From contig DATIPA010000028.1 in NCBI GenBank assembly GCA_035472475.1, forward strand, positions 1 to 33,123: a stretch of DNA of 33,123 nt, written 5' to 3'. Below are positions 23,611 through 31,787 of this stretch, piece after piece. The translations under genes and the position numbers were made by a program. This DNA comes from JAFAXD01 sp035472475 (lineage in GTDB: Bacteria > Pseudomonadota > Alphaproteobacteria > Rhizobiales > Xanthobacteraceae). Position 1 is the stretch's first letter; each line of letters begins with the position of its first letter. The notes under the pieces are model-generated. The model saw nothing but the letters and a program-made list of their open reading frames with translations, was not told the DNA's origin and ran no database searches.

Positions 23611-24383
23611 CACGCCACCCCGAGATAAGCTTCCTGCACCAGCGCGTCGGCGGCGACCTGCCGGTAAGGCCCTTCGGCGATCTTGCGCCCGAAATTGAGC
23701 ACGACACAGCGATCGGTAATCCGCTCGATCACGCCCATCTCGTGCTCGACGATGACAATGGTCAGCGTTTTGTCGCGGTCGCGTACTTGCAGTATGTCGT
23801 CCATCAATTCTGCGGTTTCATCATGCGTCATTCCGGCGGACGGTTCATCGAGTAGCAGCAGCTTGGGCTCGCTGATGAGGGCTCGGCAGATCTCGATGCG
23901 GCGACGGTCGATCATCGGCAATCCCGCGACCGGCTCGAATATCCGGCCCACGAGCTCTGGTTCGAAGGCTTCCACCAGCTCGCGGGCAGCCAAATAATTG
24001 GCTTCGAACTGGCGCTTCAAATCGGCGCGGCGAACGAGATTGAACCAGAGGCCGTGGTTAAGGCGCTTATGGTTTCCGATGACGATGTTGTCGAAAATCG
24101 ACAGCGGTAAAGACAGCCGCGAACGCTGGAACGTGCGTGAGATGCCGGCGCGATAGACCGCCTGGGGACTTGCCCCCGTGATATCCATGCCGTCGAATAC
24201 GACCTCACCGGAATCGGGACGGTAGATCCCGGTCACCACGTTGAAGAACGTAGTCTTGCCCGATCCGTTGGGACCGATCAGCCCGAGGATTTCGTTACGT
24301 GTGACCACAAGATCGAGGCGATCGAGCGCAACCACGCCGCCGAAGGCCCGGGTGAGCGCGCTGGTCTGGAGCAGCGCAGTCAC
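23610..24383 (-). CDS. livG: LIV-type ABC transporter ATPase LivG (transporter 2), degenerate signature
   Basis: A 257-residue ATPase with Walker A GPNGSGKTT (37-45), Q-loop region SRTFQRSRL (82-90), Walker B LLLLDE (175-180) and H-loop His214 (IVEHE). At the signature position LPMIDRR (155-161) stands in place of LSYGQQR; the following RIEICRAL keeps the usual helix. The start is a GTG overlapping the livM stop as GTGA, which coincides exactly with where homology begins; the longer open frame upstream belongs to another frame of livM. As in transporter 1, the LivG signature is lost while LivF keeps its own. Confidence 0.93.
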   Translation of the reverse strand: MTALLQTSALTRAFGGVVALDRLDLVVTRNEILGLIGPNGSGKTTFFNVVTGIYRPDSGEVVFDGMDITGASPQAVYRAGISRTFQRSRLSLPLSIFDNIVIGNHKRLNHGLWFNLVRRADLKRQFEANYLAARELVEAFEPELVGRIFEPVAGLPMIDRRRIEICRALISEPKLLLLDEPSAGMTHDETAELMDDILQVRDRDKTLTIVIVEHEMGVIERITDRCVVLNFGRKIAEGPYRQVAADALVQEAYLGVA

Positions 24384-25543
24384 GGGCGCCACCCCGGAAA
24401 GTACTGTCTGACCGGGCGCGGCAGCAGGCCCTCGGGCCGAAACAGAAGCACGGCGATGACGATCAGCGCGTAGAGCAGGAAGCGATATTCCTGAATGGTC
24501 TGCAGCTTCTCGGGAATGATCACAACGATGGCCGTCGCCGCGACCGATCCCCACGGGTTGCCGACTCCGCCGAGCAGCAGGATCGAGACCAGAATGAGTG
24601 AGTCGGCGAAAGTGTAGTTGTTGGGAGCGACGAAGCCGCCGACCATGCCGAAGAGCGCGCCGGCGATCCCGATGAGAAAGTTTCCCAGCAGAAAGGCGGT
24701 GATTTTCCAGCGTGCGATATCGAGCCCGAAGCAGCTCGCGGCGGTTTCGTCGAGCCGCAGCGCGTCGAGATTGAGGCCCACCCACGATCGCTCAAGCCGC
24801 CGTACCAGGACGAACGCTCCCACGAGCAGCAGCAGACTGACAATGAAGTAGTTCATATAGAACGACAGCTCGAGGTGCTTGCCGATCTCGATGTTGTCGT
24901 TGAACGACCAGCCAAGTATCTGCATGCCTTTGACCTGCATGCCCTGAGGACCTCCCAGAACGTCGTTCACCTCGAGGAAGGTCCGCAGCAGTAGCGCGAA
25001 CGCAATCGTGACGACGGCGGCATAGTGTCCGCGCGTGCGCAGCACGGGAAACAGCAGTGACGAACCGATGAGTGCGGCGAGCAGCCCGCCAATCAGCGGC
25101 ACCAGGAGAGGGGGGATCGCGGTGTGTGAGTTGAGGACCGCCGCCGTGTAGGCGCCAATGCCGAAGAACGAAGCGCCGGCGAAATTGAGCACGCCGGCAT
25201 AGCCGAACTGGATGTTCAGGCCCAACGTTGCGACGCTGTAGAGCAGGACGGTAACGACCAGCAGAAGCACGAAATGATTGTCGTAGAAGGCCGCCGCCAC
25301 CACGCAAGCGGCAAGCACCGCATATCCGCCGAGCGCATCCTCGCATTCGGCAAATGAGCGCCCGACCGGGCGCAGCATTCCGAGCCACGCCGCCGCGAAC
25401 GTGCCGGCAATTCCGGCCCCGAGCAGGCCGATAATGATCGGCTGCTTTTCCACCGCCAGCAATGCGATCAGATACGCCGTCACCGCCGCGATCGCGCCGA
25501 GACCGGGCACCAGCGAGGCACGCGTTGCGCGCTGCGGCTGCAT
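24380..25543 (-). CDS. livM: LIV-type ABC transporter permease LivM (transporter 2)
   Basis: A 387-residue membrane permease, longer than LivM of transporter 1 by about 54 residues because of two extra N-terminal hydrophobic segments (about 14-57) before the core. Core motifs are LGLNIQFGYAGVLNFAGASFFGIGAY, LDALRLDETAASCFGLD (coupling region) and LLLGGVGNPWGS. The ATG shares one base with the livH stop (TGATG). Its stop overlaps the livG GTG start. It forms the channel with LivH. Confidence 0.93.
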   Translation of the reverse strand: MQPQRATRASLVPGLGAIAAVTAYLIALLAVEKQPIIIGLLGAGIAGTFAAAWLGMLRPVGRSFAECEDALGGYAVLAACVVAAAFYDNHFVLLLVVTVLLYSVATLGLNIQFGYAGVLNFAGASFFGIGAYTAAVLNSHTAIPPLLVPLIGGLLAALIGSSLLFPVLRTRGHYAAVVTIAFALLLRTFLEVNDVLGGPQGMQVKGMQILGWSFNDNIEIGKHLELSFYMNYFIVSLLLLVGAFVLVRRLERSWVGLNLDALRLDETAASCFGLDIARWKITAFLLGNFLIGIAGALFGMVGGFVAPNNYTFADSLILVSILLLGGVGNPWGSVAATAIVVIIPEKLQTIQEYRFLLYALIVIAVLLFRPEGLLPRPVRQYFPGWRP

Positions 25544-26463
25544 CACACCCGCTCGCTGATTTTTTCACGGATCAGGCCGGTCGGGCGCCAAGCCATGATG
25601 ACAATGACCACGGCAAACGCGAATACGTCCTTGTAGGCACTCGCCCAGGGCAATGCCACCGCGCCGACGGTCTGCAGCGCGGCGAACAGGAATCCGCCGA
25701 GGATCGCACCGTAAATGCTTCCCAAACCGCCGATGATCGCGGCCGCAAAACCGACCACACCCAGATAGAGACCGATGCCGAAGTTGATTTCGTTGTAGTA
25801 GAGTCCGTTCATAATCCCGGCAAAGGCCGCGAGTGCCGATCCGAGCGCGAAGGTGATGAGCACAATCGCGGTGAAATTGATCCCCATGGTGCGCGCGGTT
25901 TCCTCGTCTTGCGCCACGGCGCGGATGGCGAGGCCGAGCTTCGTGCGGTTGAGCAGAAATTGCACGCCGACGATGATCAGAACGCCGGCCGCCAGCATGA
26001 GCACGTTGTCGAGCCGCAGGTTGAACGAGCCGAGATTGACGGACAGGCTCGGCAGCAAAGCTGGAAATGGCTTCGGATTGGCGCCTTGAGGATAAAACAG
26101 CCGCACCGACTCGCGCAGAACCGTGCCTAGCATCAGCGTGATCAGCAGCGTATTGATGGCGGGCGCGCCGCGCAGCGGCAGCACAAGGTACCGCGCAATC
26201 AGCATACCGAGCGCGGCCATGGCGAGCGTCGCGACGATCAACATCGCGACCAGCGCCAACGCCGGTGATACGACCCCGGCGGCCGCCACAGCGACATAGG
26301 TCGCCAGCGCCGTGAACGCGCCGACGGTGAGAACGTCGCCGTGCGAAAACTTGATGACGTCGAGGACGCCGAAGAACAGGGTGAAACCGACCGCGACCAA
26401 CGCGTACATCATGCCGAGCATCAGCCCGTTCATGACGTACTGGGCAAACAGCCCGGCATTCAT
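25543..26463 (-). CDS. livH: LIV-type ABC transporter permease LivH (transporter 2)
   Basis: A 306-residue permease. The N-terminal NGLMLGMMYALVAVGFTLFFGVLDVIKFSHGD matches the LivH hallmark (about residues 12-43). The coupling region reads RTKLGLAIRAVAQDEETARTMGIN, and FAAAIIGGLGSIYGAILGG is the late motif. It begins 156 nt downstream of the binding-protein gene, with a palindromic repeat in between, and its stop overlaps livM. It is the first permease gene of the second operon, whose order (binding protein, H, M, G, F) differs from that of transporter 1 (binding protein, G, F, H, M). Confidence 0.93.
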   Translation of the reverse strand: MNAGLFAQYVMNGLMLGMMYALVAVGFTLFFGVLDVIKFSHGDVLTVGAFTALATYVAVAAAGVVSPALALVAMLIVATLAMAALGMLIARYLVLPLRGAPAINTLLITLMLGTVLRESVRLFYPQGANPKPFPALLPSLSVNLGSFNLRLDNVLMLAAGVLIIVGVQFLLNRTKLGLAIRAVAQDEETARTMGINFTAIVLITFALGSALAAFAGIMNGLYYNEINFGIGLYLGVVGFAAAIIGGLGSIYGAILGGFLFAALQTVGAVALPWASAYKDVFAFAVVIVIMAWRPTGLIREKISERV

Positions 26464-26520
26464 TGTGCAGAATCGTGTCTCGGACGAGCGACGCTGAGCG
26501 CAGCGAAGCAGGGCGAAGAT

Positions 26521-26591
26521 CCGGGATCCAGTCGAAAGCTTCGCGAAGCGACTAGTTTGGGCCGCGGGGCTGGCTTTTTCCTGGACTCCGG
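26521..26591. repeat. palindromic intergenic repeat between binding-protein gene and livH
   Basis: An imperfect outer dyad (CCGGGATCCAG at 26521-26531, CTGGACTCCGG at 26581-26591, two mismatches) encloses an inner hairpin built on AGTCG (26530-26534)/CGACT (26549-26553) and the palindrome GCTTCGCGAAGC (26538-26549). The flanking bases (CGGACGAGCG, GCGAAGCAGGGCGAAGATCC) resemble repeats I remember from Bradyrhizobium-like genomes. It occupies the 156-nt gap directly after the second binding-protein gene, the same position as the element at 11297-11391 in the first operon. Confidence 0.6.
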
Positions 26592-26619
26592 AGCACGCGA
26601 TGGCACTTGGCGGCGACCA

Positions 26620-27789
26620 CTATTGCGGTCCTGGCAGCTTGCGCTTGCCGGTCGCGTATTCGCTCTCGTCCCATTCCACGAACTTGCCGTCTTGGATCAC
26701 GTATCGGGTGATGACCGGCACGGTGTTCTGCCCGTGATCGTCGAAAGTGATCTTGCCGACGATAGAATCGCGGTCCTTCACGTTGGCGAGTTCATCGATG
26801 ACTTTCTTTCGATCGGGGCCGACTTTCTCGATCGCGTCAAGGATCATATCCATCGCCGCAAAGGCGAATGCCCCATAGGCCTCGGGCGGATTGTCGTATT
26901 TCTGGGCATCGTACTTCTCCATGAACACCTTGCCGCCCGGCAGCTTCTCGGTCGGGGCGCCTTCACGGAACGCCAACGTGCCCTCGGCCAACGGGCCCAG
27001 CCCCTGAATGTACGCGTCGGAGACGATGCCCGAAGTACCGTCGAACACCGCCTTGATGCCGAGCTTGTCCATTTGCGCTCGAATGCGCACGCCAATCGGC
27101 GTCAGGCCGCCGAAATAGATCACATCGGGATTGAGCGCCTTGATCTGGGTGAGCTCGGCGGTGAAGTCCTGTTGGTCCGCGGTCACTCCGAAGGTACCGA
27201 CAATCTTGCCGCCCAGCTTGGCCAGCGCCTCGCTGAAGTATTGATTATGGCCCTTGCCGTAGTCGGTCGTGTCATGGATCACCGCGAAGGTCTTGTAGCC
27301 CAGCTTTGAAACGAGCTCCGCATTGGTCTGGTTCTGGTTGATCATGGTGCCGTTGACCCGATGCACCTCCGCATACTTGTTGCGATAAGTGATGTCGGGC
27401 AGGACAGCACCCCACACGATGACTGGGAATCCAAACTTGTGATAGACGTCGACGGTCGCGATCGCCGTCGCTGAGCAATAATGGGTGGCGGCGGCAATGA
27501 TCTCCTTGTCGGCCGCCATCTTGGTCGCAGCCTGCACGGCGATGTTCGGCTTGCATTCGTCGTCGAGCACGACGAGCTCGTATTCGTACTTGGCGTTCGG
27601 GTCGGCGTTGCGCAGCCGGACGGCGAGGTCGGCCGAGTTGCGGCCACCTAGCCCGTTGACCGAGACGCCGCCTGTCAGGGGTCCGATAAATCCAACCTTG
27701 ACCTTGTCTTTGGCGTCGGCGCTCGCAACGCATGCGGCCAGCAGCGATGCCGCTGCAATCAGCGTGCTGGCCTTGGCTCGTCCGCTCAT
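26620..27789 (-). CDS. LIV-type ABC transporter substrate-binding protein (transporter 2)
   Basis: A 389-residue periplasmic binding protein of the Peripla_BP_6 fold. After a hydrophobic signal peptide the mature part begins KVKVGFIGPLTGGVSVNGLGGRN, the classical LIV-binding-protein start; DDTTDYGKGHNQYF-like and GVTADQQDFTAELTQIK segments are characteristic ligand-domain regions. The signal could be read two ways: cleavage after ASADA, or a lipobox LAAC at 17-20 that would make it a lipoprotein. ATG 27789 has GGGAG about 9 nt upstream, and the 17-codon longer open frame looks non-coding. It heads the second LIV operon. The ligand is unknown; branched-chain or aromatic compounds are typical. 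Confidence 0.93.
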   Translation of the reverse strand: MSGRAKASTLIAAASLLAACVASADAKDKVKVGFIGPLTGGVSVNGLGGRNSADLAVRLRNADPNAKYEYELVVLDDECKPNIAVQAATKMAADKEIIAAATHYCSATAIATVDVYHKFGFPVIVWGAVLPDITYRNKYAEVHRVNGTMINQNQTNAELVSKLGYKTFAVIHDTTDYGKGHNQYFSEALAKLGGKIVGTFGVTADQQDFTAELTQIKALNPDVIYFGGLTPIGVRIRAQMDKLGIKAVFDGTSGIVSDAYIQGLGPLAEGTLAFREGAPTEKLPGGKVFMEKYDAQKYDNPPEAYGAFAFAAMDMILDAIEKVGPDRKKVIDELANVKDRDSIVGKITFDDHGQNTVPVITRYVIQDGKFVEWDESEYATGKRKLPGPQ

Positions 27790-27847
27790 CCAGCGTCTCC
27801 CGAAAGTCCGTGGCCTGGCCCGAAGGAGGGAGCAAGGCAAGCGTCTA

Positions 27848-27893
27848 GCGAAGCGGCCAAAGGCGAGAGCGCTGCTCTTTGGCCATCCTTCGC
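27848..27893. repeat. long imperfect hairpin in the leader of the second binding-protein gene
   Basis: GCGAAG (27848-27853) and GGCCAAAG (27855-27862) pair with CTTTGGCC (27877-27884) and CTTCGC (27888-27893), giving 14 paired positions with a small internal loop and a 14-nt apical loop. It lies about 60-105 nt upstream of the ATG at 27789, so it would fall in the leader RNA or promoter. It may be a dispersed palindromic repeat, an attenuator, or a binding site. Confidence 0.45.
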
Positions 27894-28035
27894 GCCGCGC
27901 CGCCTACATCCGCGCTTCCCAAGATGATGTCCGAAAGGGTTCACAAGCCCAACTATAGATGAGACCATCGTCGGGTGGGTAGTGGAATTCGCGCCATGGC
28001 GGCGCCCCCAGCACGAACCTCGTTCATTTGCCTGA

Positions 28036-28050
28036 TTGCTTAGTAGGCAA
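28036..28050. promoter_or_regulatory. operator-like dyad upstream of the DUF5996 operon
   Basis: TTGCTTAGTAGGCAA is an imperfect 15-bp dyad (TTGC-N7-GCAA, with matching inner TA pairs). It resembles the half-sites of MarR-family operators. It lies 55 bp before the DUF5996 start. No regulator gene is present in the window, so the assignment is only suggestive. Confidence 0.25.
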
Positions 28051-28104
28051 CGCGCCGCCGCCAGAAGGCCAACGCCTGATGAGCCCTCGCCCCGAAAGTG
28101 CACC

Positions 28105-29061
28105 ATGACTGATCCATCCGCAGAACAGCAATCTTGGCCCGAATTGCCGCTCGGGGCCTGGCGCGACACTTGCGTGACGTTGCAGTTGTGGACCCAGGTC
28201 GTCGGCAAGATCCGGCTGTCATTGACGCCGTGGCTCAATCACTCCTGGCAGGTCCCGCTCTATCTCACAGCACGCGGCATGACGACGACGCCGATCTACG
28301 ACGGTGAACGTGCGTTGGAGATCGCATTCGATTTCATCGACCACGTTTTGCGCGTCGACATCAGCGACGCACGGCGGTTGACGATTCCGTTGCGGGGGCA
28401 GCCGGTCGCCGATTTTTTCGCCGGCGTCACGGACGCTCTGGCGCAAGCCGGTGTGCGCCTTGCGATCGATGAGATGCCCAATGAAATGCCGGATCCGATC
28501 CGCTTCAGCGAAGACCGAGTTCACGCGGCCTATGATGCAGAGTACGCGCAACGGTTCTGGCGTGTGTTGCTCCAGTGCGACCGCGTGTTCAAGCTCTTCC
28601 GCTCCGGCTTTATCGGCAAGGCGAGCCCGGTGCATTTCTTCTGGGGAAGCTTCGATCTTGCGGTGACCCGTTTCTCCGGCAGGCACGCGCCGCTCCACCC
28701 GGGCGGCGTCCCGCATCTCGCGGACGTCGTTACCCGTGAGGCCTATTCGCACGAGGTGAGCAGCGCCGGCTTCTGGCCGGGCGGCGGCGCGATCGATTAT
28801 CCGGCGTTCTATTCGTACGCCTATCCGACGCCCGAAGGCTTTGGCACGTCGCGCGTGCGCCCGGCCGCGGCCTTTTTCAGCCGGGACCTTGGCGAGTTTC
28901 TGCTGCCCTACGAGGCTGTAAGAACGGCCGCCGATCCCGCCGCTGTGCTGCTCGAGTTTCTCCAGAGTAGTTACGAGGCGGCGGCGAATCTCGCGCACTG
29001 GGATCGCGCTTCGCTCGAGTGTCCGCTCGGAAAGCCTGGCGTGCCGCGGCCGATCCTGTAG
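28105..29061 (+). CDS. DUF5996 family protein
   Basis: A 318-residue cytoplasmic protein that I recognise as the uncharacterised DUF5996 family. The supporting motifs are LPLGAWRDTCVTLQLWTQ, VGKIRLSLTPWLNHSWQVPLY, FDFIDHVLRVD, FRSGFIGKASPVHFFWGSFDL, VTRFSGRHAP, and EVSSAGFWPGG followed by FYSYAYPTPEGF. The many conserved aromatics, His and Asp suggest an enzyme or ligand-binding pocket, but no catalytic mechanism is known to me. ATG 28105 is chosen because homology begins at WPELPLGAW shortly after. It is followed 58 nt later by the P450 gene and then by the sulfotransferase-like gene, a likely operon. Confidence 0.85.
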   Translation: MTDPSAEQQSWPELPLGAWRDTCVTLQLWTQVVGKIRLSLTPWLNHSWQVPLYLTARGMTTTPIYDGERALEIAFDFIDHVLRVDISDARRLTIPLRGQPVADFFAGVTDALAQAGVRLAIDEMPNEMPDPIRFSEDRVHAAYDAEYAQRFWRVLLQCDRVFKLFRSGFIGKASPVHFFWGSFDLAVTRFSGRHAPLHPGGVPHLADVVTREAYSHEVSSAGFWPGGGAIDYPAFYSYAYPTPEGFGTSRVRPAAAFFSRDLGEFLLPYEAVRTAADPAAVLLEFLQSSYEAAANLAHWDRASLECPLGKPGVPRPIL

Positions 29062-29119
29062 GAGTCAGATTCAGAAACACCCGTGCGGTGATCGGCAGGA
29101 AAACCAAGCCTTGTCTCCT

Positions 29120-30496
29120 ATGCACCAGCACCAGGCGCAGGCCTTCATCCCACCACGCCCGTACGTCCCCGCGGACGAGCTCTCGTGGTATGGATTCCTG
29201 AAGGCGATGCGGACCAACGCATTGCAAATCTGGCCGCAACGAGCCTACCGGGAAGACGTCCTGGTGCAATCGTTCCTCGGCCGCACCCGCTTTCTGCTCA
29301 ACACGCCGGCTGGGATCTCCCGCGTGCTGGTGGAGAATACCGCAAACTACCGGCGCACGCCGGCGTCGATCCGCATTCTGCGTCCGGTGGTCGGGGAAGG
29401 CCTGATTTTGAGCGAAGGCGAGGCGTGGCGGCACCAGCGTCGCACAATTGCGCCCGCGCTCGCGCCGCGCATCCTGCCGGTGCTCGCCCGTCACGTCGTC
29501 AGCACCGCCGAGGAGGCCATGACTCGCCTGGCCGCCGAGGGCGAGCCGGTCGATCTGCTCGCGGTGCTGCAATTGCTGACACTCGAGATCGCGGCGCGCT
29601 CGATGTTCTCGCTCGAGATGCAGCGTTACGGCGCCGCCTTGCGACGGCTGATAGCCCGCTTCGCCGTAAGCCTGGCGCGGCCTTACTTGTTCGACATGCT
29701 GCTGCCGGCCAAGATCCCGACGTTGCGCGATTTTGCTCGCATGCGATTTCGCGCTGATTGGGTCGCGCTCATGGACGAGATCATCGCGGCGCGGCTTGCC
29801 GCCGAGGCGAGCGAGAGTCCCCGCGATCTCTTCGACGTGCTTTATGCCGCGCGCGATCCACAAACAGGTGCAGCGTTCTCGCGCGCGCAGCTGCGAGATC
29901 AGATGGCAACCATGATCGTCGCCGGTCACGAGACGACCGCGCTCGCGCTGTTCTGGTCGATGTATCTCCTGGCAAGCGCGCCGGTGGAACAGGAGCGCGT
30001 ATTGCAAGAGGCGCGCACGGTCGTGTTGACGCCGGAGAGCGCCGCCGATGCGCTCGCCAAGCTGCCGTACACCCGCGCGGTCGTGAGCGAAGCGTTGCGG
30101 CTCTACCCGCCGGCCTACCTGATTGCCCGCGTCGCGATCGGCGCCGATGCGGTGGGCGAGACCGAGATCCCACGCGGGTCGCTGGTCATGGTGGCGCCTT
30201 GGGTGCTGCACCGGCATGCGGCGCTCTGGCGCCACCCCGACGCCTTCGAGCCATCGCGCTTTCTCGGCGACGAACAGCCGGCGCCCCGGTTGGCGTATCT
30301 CCCGTTCGGAGCCGGACCGCGGGTGTGCGTGGGCGCCCAGTTCGCGTTGTCCGAAGCGACGCTTGTCCTCGCCATGCTAATCCGGCGCTTTCAGGTTTCG
30401 CTCGCCGATACGCGCTCGGTCTTGCCGGTCGCCGTGATTACGACACAGCCCGACCATCCGGCGCGGTTTCGGTTGCGGGAGCGGGACGGGATATGA
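29120..30496 (+). CDS. cytochrome P450
   Basis: A 458-residue soluble P450 monooxygenase. It has the I-helix oxygen-activation motif AGHETT (268-273), the K-helix ExxR as EALR (324-327), the PERF-like FEPSRF (376-381) and the haem loop FGAGPRVCVG (396-405) with the thiolate Cys403. There is no membrane anchor. It needs ferredoxin/reductase partners, which are absent in this window. The ATG at 29120 is preferred; a TTG at 29111 would add three residues. It lies between a DUF5996 gene and a sulfotransferase-like gene, separated by 22 nt from the latter, so a hydroxylation-then-sulfation or other modification of a lipid, terpenoid or natural product is imaginable. The substrate cannot be assigned from sequence. 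Confidence 0.95.
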   Translation: MHQHQAQAFIPPRPYVPADELSWYGFLKAMRTNALQIWPQRAYREDVLVQSFLGRTRFLLNTPAGISRVLVENTANYRRTPASIRILRPVVGEGLILSEGEAWRHQRRTIAPALAPRILPVLARHVVSTAEEAMTRLAAEGEPVDLLAVLQLLTLEIAARSMFSLEMQRYGAALRRLIARFAVSLARPYLFDMLLPAKIPTLRDFARMRFRADWVALMDEIIAARLAAEASESPRDLFDVLYAARDPQTGAAFSRAQLRDQMATMIVAGHETTALALFWSMYLLASAPVEQERVLQEARTVVLTPESAADALAKLPYTRAVVSEALRLYPPAYLIARVAIGADAVGETEIPRGSLVMVAPWVLHRHAALWRHPDAFEPSRFLGDEQPAPRLAYLPFGAGPRVCVGAQFALSEATLVLAMLIRRFQVSLADTRSVLPVAVITTQPDHPARFRLRERDGI

Positions 30497-30518
30497 TCGC
30501 AGTTGGGCGGATATCGTG

Positions 30519-31133
30519 ATGAAGCTCATCCTCGTGTGCGGCCCGTTCGGCAGCGGCACGACCGCGGTCGCGGGGATGCTGGCCGGTCTCGGGCTTCCCG
30601 GGATCGAGCCTTATTTCGTCTCCAACGATGAGCGCACGCCCAACACCTTCGAGTCGATCGCGTTTCGGGAGACCCTGCTGCGCATCGTGTCGGAGCAAAC
30701 TCTGTCGTTCAATCCGGGCGTCGACAGGGTAGCGGAGATCAGGCGTCTCTACGATCAGATCAGAATGCGCGGCCACGAAACAGTCTTCCTCAAGCACCCG
30801 CTCGCCGCACTGCTGATCCCGGAGCTCTGCAATGTATTCGATGCCAGGCTGGTCTATGTGCTGCGGCCATTTGCGGACATCGAGGCGACGCGACTACGGC
30901 GAAACTGGTTCGCCCAGACCGGCATGGCTGGTGCGCAGGTGATCTACGGCCGCATGTTCGGCGCGTTGATCAACAGCGCATTTCCAACAACGATCGTGCG
31001 CTACCCGGATTTCGTGACCAATCCACTCGATGCAGCAATGAAGCTCGCTCAATTCGCCGGCTTGGGCGTCGACGGACACACGATCAAACGAGCCGCGAAT
31101 TGCATCCGCAGTCCTGCGCCGCAATCGAAGTAA
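30519..31133 (+). CDS. sulfotransferase-like P-loop protein
   Basis: A 204-residue protein with an N-terminal P-loop GPFGSGTT (about 8-15) resembling the PAPS 5'-phosphosulfate-binding loop of sulfotransferases (consensus RSGTT). VYVLRPFADIEATRLRRNWF matches the 3'-phosphate-binding segment. Residues NPLDAAMKLAQFAGL near the end form the usual helix of that fold. It is shorter than typical sulfotransferases (250-300), so the middle is compact; a kinase-type P-loop protein is a possible alternative. GTG 30516 precedes the ATG directly. It starts 22 nt after the P450 stop, suggesting cotranscription and a possible sulfation of the P450 product. Confidence 0.7.
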   Translation: MKLILVCGPFGSGTTAVAGMLAGLGLPGIEPYFVSNDERTPNTFESIAFRETLLRIVSEQTLSFNPGVDRVAEIRRLYDQIRMRGHETVFLKHPLAALLIPELCNVFDARLVYVLRPFADIEATRLRRNWFAQTGMAGAQVIYGRMFGALINSAFPTTIVRYPDFVTNPLDAAMKLAQFAGLGVDGHTIKRAANCIRSPAPQSK

Positions 31134-31138
31134 CGAAT

Positions 31139-31164
31139 TGCCACGGCACCATCACGATGTGGCA
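31139..31164. terminator. weak hairpin between convergent genes
   Basis: A 6-bp stem (TGCCAC/GTGGCA) with a 14-nt loop lies in the 45-nt gap between the convergent sulfotransferase-like and DoxX-like genes. No T-tract is present. Confidence 0.25.
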
Positions 31165-31178
31165 GGCGGCCACGTCCC

Positions 31179-31787
31179 TCAAGTCAACACGGTGAGGAGG
31201 CGCATGATTCCCTGGGGTTTGTTGCTCCGCGCGGCGATCAGCGCGTCGGCGCCGAGACTTCGGCCATAGCGCTCGACTGCGAACAGCACCATCAGCAGAA
31301 TCAGAAAAGCGTAGGTCCAGGGCCATTCGCTTTCCAGACGATAGAGACCGAAATAGAGGTTAAGAATGAGGAGAGCCCCGACGATCGCGCTCGCGCGTAC
31401 GAACAGGCCAAGTATGAGCGAAATGCCGATCGCGACTTCGGTGAAATAGATGACATATCCGAACGGCACGAAGTGGGTGAGGATGAGGTCGTTCACCAGC
31501 TTTGCGTGAATCGGAAAGGCGGCGTTCTTGACGATCTCCTCGGTCCAATGCCGCAATCCTTCAAAATCCGGCGGAACTTTCCACAGCGACTGCTGCCACC
31601 ACATCAGGCCGATCACGCCGCGTACCATATAGCGGACCACATGGTCGACCGTTCGCTGCTCGGGCAATGACCTGAACGCCAGCGCGGCGATCGCCAGGCT
31701 GACGATCAAGATGACCCAGAACGTCGGGGTCGCCCAATAGCCCTCTGTTAGAAACGTCAAAGTGTCGGAAAATGGGTCTGTGCGCAT
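31179..31787 (-). CDS. DoxX-like integral membrane protein
   Basis: A 202-residue inner-membrane protein with four to five hydrophobic helices (about 22-38, 54-68, 108-130, 134-150 and 160-175). The segment RYMVRGVIGLMWWQQSLWKVPPDF followed by HFVPFGYVIYFTEVAIGISLILGLFVRASAI resembles the DoxX/DoxD quinone-linked family. ATG 31787 is chosen because GGAG lies about 10 nt upstream and it places the first helix near the N-terminus. DoxX-type proteins are linked to thiosulfate:quinone oxidoreduction or to redox stress, but the precise role here is unknown. It is convergent with the sulfotransferase-like gene. The 149 nt upstream contain nothing recognisable. Confidence 0.7.
   Translation of the reverse strand: MRTDPFSDTLTFLTEGYWATPTFWVILIVSLAIAALAFRSLPEQRTVDHVVRYMVRGVIGLMWWQQSLWKVPPDFEGLRHWTEEIVKNAAFPIHAKLVNDLILTHFVPFGYVIYFTEVAIGISLILGLFVRASAIVGALLILNLYFGLYRLESEWPWTYAFLILLMVLFAVERYGRSLGADALIAARSNKPQGIMRLLTVLT

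Larger units (their letters stand above)
27790..28104. other. divergent intergenic region with long hairpin and dyad
   Basis: These 315 nt separate the divergent binding-protein (minus) and DUF5996 (plus) genes. They contain a long hairpin (27848-27893) near the minus-strand gene and an operator-like dyad (28036-28050) near the plus-strand gene, both listed separately. I see no small gene and no strong promoter boxes. Confidence 0.5.

Noticed and set aside
7993..27789. Two LIV transporters as a recent tandem duplication
   Set aside because: Gene order differs (G-F-H-M against H-M-G-F) and the protein sequences are strongly diverged.
28877..30235. 452-codon open frame antisense to the P450 gene
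   Set aside because: It mirrors a well-supported P450 gene, has Arg/His/Gln-rich composition and no motif or ribosome site.
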